Source: JAUZPB01 sp037140715
GTDB lineage: Bacteria; Bacteroidota; Ignavibacteria; Ignavibacteriales; SURF-24
Reading direction: 5' to 3'
Assembly (NCBI GenBank): GCA_037140715.1
Contig: JBAXDX010000013.1
Coordinates: 1 to 44,634 of the forward strand
Length of the DNA: 44,634 nt
Made by a program: the position numbers and the translations under genes. Shown here in pieces: positions 1-9,400 of this stretch; position 1 is the first letter of the stretch; every line of letters begins with the position of its first letter. A model generated the notes under the pieces. It was not told where the DNA came from, searched no databases, and worked only from the letters and a program-made list of their open reading frames with translations.

Positions 1-81
1 TGGCGGGTAAATTAAAGTATGATTACCCACTATAAACAACATAGAGCCATAATTTCTAAACTTAAAATAGAGAATCATCCT

Positions 82-3000
82 ATGAAAAAACATTTACTTT
101 TTCACAGCTTTTTAATGAGATATTCTTTAATCTTATTATTTACATTCATAACAGCCTGCTCTCTTCAGGCTGCCGGCGGTAATGTTTTTGTTAATCAGGC
201 AGGCTATAAACCTCACTTTCCAAAGTTTGTTTTTACTTCCGGAGCTGCGGATAGTTTTTATATACGTGATGTAGCAACTAATTCTGTACGCTTCAGAAGT
301 AACCTTGCGCTTTGGAAAACCTCGGACGTTGCAACAGGACTTACCCTTTACCGCGGTGATTTTAGTTCGTTTAAAGAAACCGGTAATTTCTACATTACAA
401 CAAGTCAGTCTGATACCTCATATAAGTTTGCAGTATCCGCTGCAGTTTATAATGAACCTTATAATAAAATACTGAAAGGTTATTATTTCCAGCGTTGCGG
501 GTCATTGCTCTCTCCTGTTTATGCTTCTGTATATTATCATCCTGCCTGCCATAAGTTATCTGATGGTACGTATCATCCTGCTACGGGATTAAGCGGATAC
601 AGACAGGCACCGGGCGGATGGCATGATGCCGGGGATTATGGAAAGTATGTCGTAAACGCCGGGATTACCGTAGGCACTCTGCTTATGGCTTATGAAACAT
701 TCACTGAACGGTTTTCGCAGGATAACCTGAATATTCCCGAAAGCGGAAACGGTATTCCTGATATACTTGATGAAGTTAAATATGAGCTTGACTGGCTGTT
801 TTCCATGCAGAACACCGATGGCGGCGTATTCGCGAAGCTGACAAAAAAACAGTTTGAGGGGTTCATTATGCCCCAGTCTGATACCGGAGACCGTTATATT
901 TATGAAATAGCAAGCACGGCTACGGCTGACTTCGCTGCCATGATGGCACGCGCTTACAGAGTTTATTCAAAATATAATCAGGCGTATGCGGATAAATGTC
1001 TTGCCGCGGCTGAACTGGCATGGACTTATCTTGAAAATCATCCCGGTATTGTTCCTGCCGGCGGGTTTAAGAATCCGGCGGATACCAACACAGGCGCATA
1101 CGGCGACACTAATGATAAGGATGAAAGACTCTGGGCATCGGCTGAACTTTTTAGTGCTACCGGCAATGCAAAATATAACAGCTATTTTTCCTCAAATTAT
1201 AGAACCAACGGAATTTTTAATGTTTCAATGGGATGGCAGAACCTTACCAGTATGGCGCAGCTTACATATTTATTTACCGGTCAGGTATCAGCTGATGCTA
1301 ATATTATACAGGCACTGACGCAGGGTCTGAATACATACTGTGCATCGCTTGTAACAAAGAAAAATCAGAACGGACTTCACGTAGTTCTTAATAGTTCTTC
1401 CGAATATTTCTGGGGTAGCAATTCCGAGCTTCTGAACAGAGCAACTTTATTATTAATGGGTTACCAGAAAACCAATAATGCAGCTTATTATGAAACCGCA
1501 CTGGACCAGCTGAATTATATTCTTGGTGTGAATGCTTGTAATATGAGCTATGTTACAGGTATGGGCAGTAAATCTCCAATGAATACTCACCACCGTCCTT
1601 CGATTTCAGACGGAATAACCAACCCTGTACCCGGACTTATGGCAGGCGGACCAGACAAGAACATAAGCGATGACCCTGTATTGTCCAAAACTTTTACCGG
1701 TTTAACTCCGCCCGCAAAGTGCTATGTGGATGACCGGGACAGTTATGCTTCAAACGAGATATGTATAAACTGGAATGCCCCGCTCGTACTTGTAGCCGGA
1801 TATTTTAACAGCGACTCAGATGTCTCCGTTTCTACTGTCTCAATTACTTCACCTGTTGGAGGAGAGAACTGGCAGACAGGAAGCAGTCATAATATAACCT
1901 GGTCATGCAGTAACGTAACAAATGTAAAGATAGAATACAGCACAGATAATGGAGCAGGCTGGGCAACAATAATCACAAGCACACCGGCAGGCGCAGGCAG
2001 TTATGGCTGGACAGTACCAAATTCACCATCGGTTCAGTGTAAGGTAAAAGTAAGCGATGCGGGTAATGTATCCCTGAACAGCGTAAGCACCAATACATTT
2101 ACAATAAGTGCTATTCCTATTCCTTCAATTACTACAACTGCACCATTGACCGGCGCAAACTGGATGTCAGGAAGTCAGCAGACAGTCAGTTGGACGAGTA
2201 GCAATGTCAGCGGGAATGTAAATATTAAACTATCCACAGACGGAGGGGTAGCTTATCCGGTAACATTAGCAGCAAATACATCCAATGACGGGACTGAGAC
2301 CATAACAGTACCGGCTAATCCTTCCGGCACATGCAGGATAAAGGTGGAATCAGCAACTGACGCCAATGTTTACGGGATAAACCCCGGTAATTTTACTATA
2401 GCCGGCGCTCCAAAGCTTACTATTACTTCGCCAAACGGAGGGGAAATCTGGGGATCAAATTCATTGCATAATATAACCTGGTCAGGCAGTAATATCGACA
2501 ATATCAAAATTGAATACAGCATTAATAACGGGACAGACTGGATGACCATAGCAGGCAGCGTTTCCGCAGGCACAGGGAATTACAACTGGACAATTCCTGA
2601 TAATACATCTAATCTGTGCAAAGTCAGAATAAGCGATGCAGGCAGCGGAAATCCGAACAGCATCAGCAATAATTCCTTTGCTATATATTCACAGCCGGAT
2701 ACAATAAACTGCTCTTTTTCAGTCGGCAGCATGGATGTAACAAGCGCTTCATCCTTCAGGATGACAGGGGTTCCCGGGAAGACAGATTATTCGATATCCC
2801 GGCTGATGAAGGGTAAGCAGGTTAAAGACTGGCAGGTCTATCATGATAACGGCAAAGCGCAGAATTATTTTATTGCCTATGACGGCTCCTCAACATTTAA
2901 TTTGACACCTGGCAGAGGATTCTGGGTAATCAGCAGACAATCCATAGATGTTACAGGGGCTGTAAGTTCTGTAGAATTAGATAACAGCGCATGTTATTCA

Positions 3001-3972
3001 GTACCGGTGCATGACGACTGGAATATAATTTCAAATCCATTTGAAAAGAGAGTAAGCTGGAACAGCATACAGACAATAAACGGGGTTATTGAAAGCCTCT
3101 GGGATTTTACCGGAAGTTTTGTTGCCGTTACAAACCTTGAGCCTTACAAGGGATATTATTTCCGCAATCTGACCGGGCTTACAAGTCTCAGGATTCCGTA
3201 TATAGTTACTGCCGCATTAGGGAAGTCATCTGATTTTTCGTCAGGCGGGGACGCAGACAGGATAAGCCTGAAATTAATACGGGATAATAATGAGAAATCA
3301 GAAGTATTCATCGGGTTTGGTTCCGGTACTCTGAATGGTTATGATGCGATGGATTTGTTCAAACCTGTAGCAGATTTCGAAAGAGAGAGAATCGTAATAA
3401 GAAACGACAGTCTTGAGACTGCATACAAGTATCTGTTTGCTGATTACCGCCCGTTTACCGGAATGCAGAAGTACGATATCAATTTAAAGCTTATTCCCAA
3501 TCAGACATATACAATAAGGATTACAGGCGGTAAATCATTCGATGCCGGAATATGTATAATAGACAAACGTCTGAATAACTTCTATGACATGACAGGCATA
3601 AATGAGATTAAGATAAAATCCGCTTTTGAAAATAATAATTATGAGTTAATCATTGCCGAAAGCAGTTATTTACAGGAACTGAAGCAGAAATATGAAATAC
3701 CGTTAACCTTCGAACTGGAACAGAATTATCCGAATCCTTTTAATCCGTCAACGGTAATATCATATTCACTGGCAAAATCAGGGAATGTAAAACTTACGGT
3801 ATATGACCTGGCCGGGAAAGAGATTCAGACGCTGGTTGAGGAATACCAGAATGCGGGGCGTTATAATGTCAGATTTTCAATAAAGGATTCAGATATTTCA
3901 AGCGGAGTGTATTATTACACACTACTGTCAGACGGGCAGACGCTTACCAGGAAGTTAATGCTGTTAAAATAA
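82..3972 (+). CDS. Modular family 9 glycoside hydrolase (cellulase-like), T9SS-exported
   Basis: This 1296-residue protein probably cleaves beta-1,4-glucans outside the cell. A hydrophobic signal segment (about residues 12-28) precedes a CelD-type N-terminal Ig-like domain (starts NVFVNQAGYKP) and a GH9 catalytic domain to about residue 575. GH9 landmarks are GGWHDAGDYGKYV (Asp182 and Asp185, nucleophile-activating pair), the His signature NTHHRPS, and SNEICINWNAPL (Glu559, general acid). Three Ig-like repeats follow (starting near 581, 682 and 778, each with a GG/GANW-type opening), then an unrecognised module from about 870 and a T9SS type A sorting domain from about 1209 ending KLMLLK. Start: ATG at 82 gives a KK-containing signal; ATG at 115 matches the start of the paralogue at 31937-33976, but the AGGAGC seen there is degraded here. 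Substrate is inferred from family only. The 3' third is nearly the same as that of the gene at 6414. Confidence 0.93.
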   Translation: MKKHLLFHSFLMRYSLILLFTFITACSLQAAGGNVFVNQAGYKPHFPKFVFTSGAADSFYIRDVATNSVRFRSNLALWKTSDVATGLTLYRGDFSSFKETGNFYITTSQSDTSYKFAVSAAVYNEPYNKILKGYYFQRCGSLLSPVYASVYYHPACHKLSDGTYHPATGLSGYRQAPGGWHDAGDYGKYVVNAGITVGTLLMAYETFTERFSQDNLNIPESGNGIPDILDEVKYELDWLFSMQNTDGGVFAKLTKKQFEGFIMPQSDTGDRYIYEIASTATADFAAMMARAYRVYSKYNQAYADKCLAAAELAWTYLENHPGIVPAGGFKNPADTNTGAYGDTNDKDERLWASAELFSATGNAKYNSYFSSNYRTNGIFNVSMGWQNLTSMAQLTYLFTGQVSADANIIQALTQGLNTYCASLVTKKNQNGLHVVLNSSSEYFWGSNSELLNRATLLLMGYQKTNNAAYYETALDQLNYILGVNACNMSYVTGMGSKSPMNTHHRPSISDGITNPVPGLMAGGPDKNISDDPVLSKTFTGLTPPAKCYVDDRDSYASNEICINWNAPLVLVAGYFNSDSDVSVSTVSITSPVGGENWQTGSSHNITWSCSNVTNVKIEYSTDNGAGWATIITSTPAGAGSYGWTVPNSPSVQCKVKVSDAGNVSLNSVSTNTFTISAIPIPSITTTAPLTGANWMSGSQQTVSWTSSNVSGNVNIKLSTDGGVAYPVTLAANTSNDGTETITVPANPSGTCRIKVESATDANVYGINPGNFTIAGAPKLTITSPNGGEIWGSNSLHNITWSGSNIDNIKIEYSINNGTDWMTIAGSVSAGTGNYNWTIPDNTSNLCKVRISDAGSGNPNSISNNSFAIYSQPDTINCSFSVGSMDVTSASSFRMTGVPGKTDYSISRLMKGKQVKDWQVYHDNGKAQNYFIAYDGSSTFNLTPGRGFWVISRQSIDVTGAVSSVELDNSACYSVPVHDDWNIISNPFEKRVSWNSIQTINGVIESLWDFTGSFVAVTNLEPYKGYYFRNLTGLTSLRIPYIVTAALGKSSDFSSGGDADRISLKLIRDNNEKSEVFIGFGSGTLNGYDAMDLFKPVADFERERIVIRNDSLETAYKYLFADYRPFTGMQKYDINLKLIPNQTYTIRITGGKSFDAGICIIDKRLNNFYDMTGINEIKIKSAFENNNYELIIAESSYLQELKQKYEIPLTFELEQNYPNPFNPSTVISYSLAKSGNVKLTVYDLAGKEIQTLVEEYQNAGRYNVRFSIKDSDISSGVYYYTLLSDGQTLTRKLMLLK

Positions 3973-3995
3973 CAGGGGGAGTGGGGCAAATCCTC

Positions 3996-4243
3996 AATGC
4001 TGTCAGGTTAAGGTTCAAAACATTTATTGCTTTTATTACGCCCCTTGTGGGGCTTTAGGTTGTGTAAGGGTATCCATTTTTCACAGGGCGATTGCCCTGT
4101 GCTATTATATTTCGCCCTTTCAGGGCTGAATTAGCCCTGAAAGGGCGAAATATATCAGCGATGGGCAACAGCCCATCGAACAAAACAGAATAAAAATCCA
4201 TAAGCCCTGCAAGGGCGCAATATGGTGTTAACCTGACAGCATT
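3996..4243. repeat. Multi-hairpin intergenic element, copy A
   Basis: A 248-bp structured element bounded by a perfect 16-bp inverted repeat (3996-4011 and 4228-4243). Inside are four further perfect hairpins: 4082-4101 (8-bp arms, loop GATT), 4107-4153 (21-bp arms, 5-nt loop), 4159-4178 (8-bp arms, loop AACA) and 4204-4216 (5-bp arms). Related sequence occurs at 17681-17940 and, in the opposite orientation, at 22121-22330. No coding potential is evident. It resembles a non-autonomous dispersed palindromic element; no transposase is in the window. With 4244-4627 it makes up the 655-bp gap after the GH9 gene. Confidence 0.8.
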
Positions 4244-4310
4244 GCGCGCGAGACTCTCTTGACATTAGTCTGAATAACTTCTCAGGGCTTTTTGGGGATT
4301 ATGGGGCAAG

Positions 4311-4340
4311 ATTATGATTATGATTATGATTATGATTATG
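4311..4340. repeat. Hexamer microsatellite, five ATTATG units
   Basis: Five perfect consecutive copies of ATTATG lie in the intergenic region upstream of the PEGA gene. A shorter version (two units plus an imperfect third) occurs at 28789-28806 upstream of the second histidine kinase. Copy number could vary by slippage; no function can be read from the sequence. Confidence 0.85.
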
Positions 4341-4511
4341 AAAATTACAGTCAGCGCAACGCAAGTTACCGGGGATGGACAAACAAGAGAAAATATTTGT
4401 CGGATACCCCTTAATTTTTAGCTGATATTTTTGTTTTATTGCATTTTTGTTTTATTTTTTGGGTGGTTTATTCCTGTAGATTAATACTTTGTCAAAAGCG
4501 CTTCAGTTATA

Positions 4512-4557
4512 CTGTCCCTGTGCGGGTATCTTAACCCGACAACGCAGGAAAGGACAG
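4512..4557 (+). promoter_or_regulatory. Stem-loop leader upstream of the PEGA gene
   Basis: Three stacked helices can be drawn: CTGTCC with GGACAG, CTG with CAG, and CGGGT with ACCCG around a 6-nt loop, separated by small internal loops. It ends 70 nt before the ATG at 4628, so it probably lies in the 5' leader. It matches no riboswitch class I know. Its TTAACCCGACA segment recurs at 10791, and as TTAACCTGACA at 4228, so it may instead be a dispersed-repeat fragment. Confidence 0.4.
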
Positions 4558-4627
4558 AAAAACTGATACGGTTATCGGCAAAGATGTCTCTTTAATTTAT
4601 TAAACTTTAACTTTAACAGGCAGTTTT

Positions 4628-6337
4628 ATGAAATCAATATTTTTCAGTTTTGTTCTTCTGGTAATTCTTATAAGTCCATTATATTCTCAGGGATTATCCG
4701 AACTACGGATATCAGGTAAATGCGTAATACTTCCCGAAGAGCTGATAGACAGAAATAACAGGGATGTCAACGGTGAAGTCTGCGCGGGACTGATGATTAT
4801 TTCGGACATGACAGGGTTGTCTTATACATCATACGATCAGATTGTAAAAATAAAAAAAATGCCCGGGCAGGACCTGCTCTTTCTTTCTCCCGGAGAAAGA
4901 GTCGTTACGGTTTATAAGACGGGATTTAAACCACTTAAAATTATATTAAATGAATACGGTATCAAACTTATAAGCGGAACAGTCTGGAAAATTGAAATAA
5001 CCGGAGACAGGAAGCCGGAGTTCATTCCTGTGAATATCCTTACCAGTCAGTCTGATGTAAAAATTTTTATAGACGGAGAAAATAAAGGTATAAGTAAAAC
5101 CATACTGGTTTCAGCAGGTGAGCATCGGCTCAGACTGGAAAAGGAAGGATATAAAACAGTTAATGCAACGATTCAGGTAAGCACGTCCAGTACTCTTTTT
5201 AATTACAATCTGGAAGAAATAGACTTGGTTCAGGTTCAGATAAAATCCGTGCCTTCCGGTGCCAGGATATTGCTGGAAGACTCGGACAAGGAAGAAACTG
5301 ATAAAGGATTATTCCTGATGCCGGGTAAGTATAAACTGAAGCTGACTAAAGCAGGCTACCGCAATTTGGATGACAGTATTGAAGTCAGCGAAACAGGGAA
5401 AAATATCTTTGAATACCGGTTAATAAAAAATGAAGGAGCTTTGTCCATTCGTGTTGTGCCGGCAGATGCAAAGGTTTTAATAAATAAAGAAGATTACAGC
5501 GGGAAAACAGAGATACCTCTTTCTCAGGGTAAATATAAACTGGAAATTGAAAAACAGGGATATAATTCCACGAGTGAGACATTCGAGATTAAACCCGGGA
5601 CAACGCTTGAAAGAAGGTACAAACTTGTACAAAAAACAGGCGGGCTTCAGTTCAGCGTTCAGCCTCTGGAAGCTAAGATTAATCTGATACAAAATAACAA
5701 AGTAAAACAGAGCTGGCAGGGAATGAAAATGTTAAAAGACCTGCCCGCAGGAACGTATAAACTGGAATGCAGTCTGGACGGGTATCAGGCAGTTTATAAA
5801 GATGTAATAATAGAAGAAGGGCTGGTAACTATAAAAGAAGCACGGCTCGAGAGACTGCCGGGCAACGCGAATGTAGCCAGCAGGAAATATGACTATGCCG
5901 GCATTGTGGTTAATAAAATAATTTCAGAGAATGCGCTGGTAAAATCCCTGAAGCTGGAAAAGAATGGCACAAAATATTTCATAAATTTTGATTTAATGGA
6001 TAAAGAAGATGACAGCTATAATATTGAACTTTTACTGACTGATGCAAAAGATAAAAGCTACACCATTAAACTTAAAAAAATAACCGGCTCGGCCGGAGAA
6101 GGGAAATTTGCCGGTACAAACAGGCATATTATCTGGAACTCAGGTGAGGAATTCCCGGGCGGAGCTGATAACAGCAGTCTCTATCTGAATCTGAAAGTTG
6201 AAAAGGTCAGTAGCGGAATCGCCTGGTATTATTATGCGGGAGGAGCTGTTGTTGTTGGTATTGTAGCTATTCTGCTTAATAAACCCGAAGATATCAAGGA
6301 TATTACAGTTCTTCCATCGCGACCGCCTGAAAATTAA
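4628..6337 (+). CDS. PEGA-repeat protein with C-terminal membrane segment
   Basis: A 569-residue protein with a clear signal peptide (MKSIFFSFVLLVILISPLYS, then Q). The N-terminal 130 residues are not recognised. From about residue 135 to 425 there are four or five PEGA-type repeats of about 70-80 residues, seen as recurring phrases such as SAGEHRLRLEKEGYKT, MPGKYKLKLTKAGYRN, SQGKYKLEIEKQGYNS and PAGTYKLECSLDGYQA. A beta-rich domain follows, and a single hydrophobic segment (WYYYAGGAVVVGIVAILL) lies about 20 residues from the C terminus. PEGA domains are common in surface and periplasmic proteins of this phylum and carry no enzymatic function. There is no T9SS sorting motif, so it probably stays anchored in the envelope. 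It sits between two T9SS exoproteins, but its 290-bp upstream region with a stem-loop suggests its own transcript. Confidence 0.82.
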   Translation: MKSIFFSFVLLVILISPLYSQGLSELRISGKCVILPEELIDRNNRDVNGEVCAGLMIISDMTGLSYTSYDQIVKIKKMPGQDLLFLSPGERVVTVYKTGFKPLKIILNEYGIKLISGTVWKIEITGDRKPEFIPVNILTSQSDVKIFIDGENKGISKTILVSAGEHRLRLEKEGYKTVNATIQVSTSSTLFNYNLEEIDLVQVQIKSVPSGARILLEDSDKEETDKGLFLMPGKYKLKLTKAGYRNLDDSIEVSETGKNIFEYRLIKNEGALSIRVVPADAKVLINKEDYSGKTEIPLSQGKYKLEIEKQGYNSTSETFEIKPGTTLERRYKLVQKTGGLQFSVQPLEAKINLIQNNKVKQSWQGMKMLKDLPAGTYKLECSLDGYQAVYKDVIIEEGLVTIKEARLERLPGNANVASRKYDYAGIVVNKIISENALVKSLKLEKNGTKYFINFDLMDKEDDSYNIELLLTDAKDKSYTIKLKKITGSAGEGKFAGTNRHIIWNSGEEFPGGADNSSLYLNLKVEKVSSGIAWYYYAGGAVVVGIVAILLNKPEDIKDITVLPSRPPEN

Positions 6338-6413
6338 ATATTTAGAATTATTATATATGGTAATTAACCGTCTGTCTGATTTCTATTTTTCATAAAAAAG
6401 GGAAAATAATGTT

Positions 6414-9400
6414 ATGAATAAGTATTTACTACGTTTACTGCTTCTATTGTTCGTTATATGTTCCACAGTATTAAGCGCGCAGGCTATGCTCGATAATTTC
6501 GATACATCAGTGAAAGATAAGATGTACAATACTTACATGGAAGGAAAGAGCAATTTTGTTATTACTGATGATGCGTCCACATTTATTCCGGGTAGTAACG
6601 GCTCTCTGAATGTAAAAGCATTTATTGATGCGGTTCATCCCTATGGTTCCTATGTCTTGTTAGCACATAATGAAAAACCAGGTGAGTATCTTGACCTTGG
6701 TTCAAGCGACTCGCTTTCAATCTGGATAAAAGTTAATAAGACTCCTGCACATCCGGGTAACCTGGCGTTCAGAATTCACCTGATAGATCAGCCTTCGGCA
6801 TCAGATAACATGGAAGAATATATATATGAAACCCGGGCAATACTTAACGCCACGCATGACTGGGCAAAGTTGAAAATTCCATTGAAAATAAGATATCAGA
6901 CCGGCACAGTCATCCCTGATTCAACAGGCTTTATATTAGCTCCAACAGATTGGAAGTTTTTATCTAACAACAGAGTATTTGACCGCGATAAAATTGTTTG
7001 TTTTAACATTGGAATTGTTACAACGGGCTGGACAGATAAAGGGAATCTGCCACAGGAGTCAGTTGATATTAACTTTGACTCATTTGTTCGGATTGTTATA
7101 TTAGATGCCCCTCCCGCTTTGGTGTCGCCAGCCAATAATACTGTTCATCAGACAATAACTCCGACACTAAACTGGAATGCTGTAACAGGAGCAGAGAACT
7201 ACAGGTTACAGGTTTCGACAGACCGGAACTTCAGTTCATTCGCAGCTGATGATTCAACACTTACGACAACATCCGGACAGCTTACTGGTTTAAGTAATAA
7301 TACAAAATACTACTGGAGAGTAAAAGCAAAGAACGCAGGAGGGACAAGTTCATATTCCACAGTATGGAACTTCACTACAGTTGTTGCAGTACCGAATGTA
7401 CCTGTACTGACTTCGCCTGTCGATAATGCAGTCCGCCAGTCAATATCACTATCGCTTAACTGGAACACGACAATGAGAGCAGAGAGCTACAGGTTGCAGG
7501 TTTCGACAGACCGGAACTTCAGTTCATTTGCAACTGATGATTCAACACTTACGACAACATCCGGACAGCTTACTGGTTTAAGTAATAATACAAAATACTA
7601 CTGGAGAGTAAATGCAAAAAACGCAGGCGGAACAAGTGCATACTCCACAGTATGGAATTTCACTACAATTGTTGCAATACCGGATGTGCCTGTACTGGGT
7701 TCGCCTGTTGATAATGCAGTCAGTCAGCCAACAACACTATTACTTAACTGGAATACGATGCCGGGAGCAGATATCTACAGGTTGCAGGTTTCGACAGACC
7801 AGAACTTCAGTTTACTGGTAGTTGATGATTCAACACTCACTATAACATCTGAACAGCTTACTGGCTTAAGCAATAATACCAAATACTATTGGAGAGTACA
7901 AGCAAAGAATGCAGGCGGAACAAGTGCATATTCCATGGTATGGGACTTCACTACAGTTGTTGCAATACCGGATGTGCCTGTACCGGTTTCACCTGTCGAT
8001 AATGTAGTTGACCAGCCAACAACACTATCGCTTAACTGGAACATGGCAATGAGAGCAGAGAGCTACAGATTACAGGTCTCAACAGACCAGAACTTTGGTT
8101 CATTTGCATCTGATGATTCAACGATTGCCACAACATCCATACAGCTTACTGATTTAAGCAATAATATAAAGTATTACTGGCGAGTAAATGCTAAGAATGC
8201 AGGCGGAACAAGTGCATACTCCACAGTATGTAACTTCACTACAATTGTTGCAGTACCGGACGTGCCTGTACCGGTTTCACCTGTCGATAATGTAGCCAAC
8301 CAACCAACAACGCTATCGCTTAACTGGAATATGATGCCGGGAGCAGACAGCTACAGGTTACAGGTCTCGACAGACAAGAACTTTGGTTCATTTGTAGCTG
8401 ATGATTCAACGATTACGACAACATCCAGGCTGATTACTGGTTTAAGCAATGACACAAAATATTACTGGAGAGTAAATGCTAAGAATGCGGGCGGGACAAG
8501 TGCATACTCCACAATATGTAACTTCACTACAATTGTTGCAGTACCAGATATGCCTGTACTGGTTTTACCTGCCGATAGTGCAACCGACCAGCCAAAAACA
8601 CTATCGCTTAACTGGAATACGGCGGTGAGAGCAGACAGCTACAGATTACAGGTCTCGACAGACAAGAACTTTGGTTCATTTGCAGTTGATGATTCAACAA
8701 TTACGACAACATCCAGGCTGATTACTGGTTTAAGCAATGACACAAAATATTACTGGAGAGTAAATGCTAAGAATGCGGGCGGGACAAGTGCATACTCCAC
8801 AATATGTAACTTCACTACAATTGTTGCAGTACCAGATATGCCTGTACTGGTTTTACCTGCCGATAGTGCAACCGACCAGCCAAAAACACTATCGCTTAAC
8901 TGGAATACGGCGGTGAGAGCAGACAGCTACAGATTACAGGTCTCGACAGACAAGAACTTTGGTTCATTTGCAGTTGATGATTCAACAATTACGACAACAT
9001 CCAGGCTGATTACTGGTTTAAGCAATGACACAAAATATTACTGGAGAGTAAATGCTAAGAATGCGGGCGGGACAAGCCCGTATTCGGATGTATTTTACTT
9101 TACAACCATCCCCCCTGCTGTTTCAATTATTTCACCAGCCGGAGGCGAGAAATGGGAAACAAAATCATTGCATAATATAACCTGGGTAAGCAGTGATATC
9201 GATAATATTAAAATTGAATACAGCATTAATAACGGGACAGACTGGATAACCATAGCAGGCAGCGTTTCCGCAGGCGCAGGGAGTTACAACTGGACAATTC
9301 CTGATAATACATCTAATCTATGCAAAGTCAGAATAAGCGATGTAAGCAACGGGAATTTTAATAGCATCAGCAAGAATTACTTCGTTATATATTCACAGCC

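Noticed and set aside
4512..4557. Cyclic-di-GMP or other known riboswitch
   Set aside because: The conserved bases of the classes I know are not in place; only generic stems are seen.
7107..9100. Non-coding tandem repeat or CRISPR-like array
   Set aside because: Period is a multiple of three and the stretch encodes FN3 domains in one open frame.
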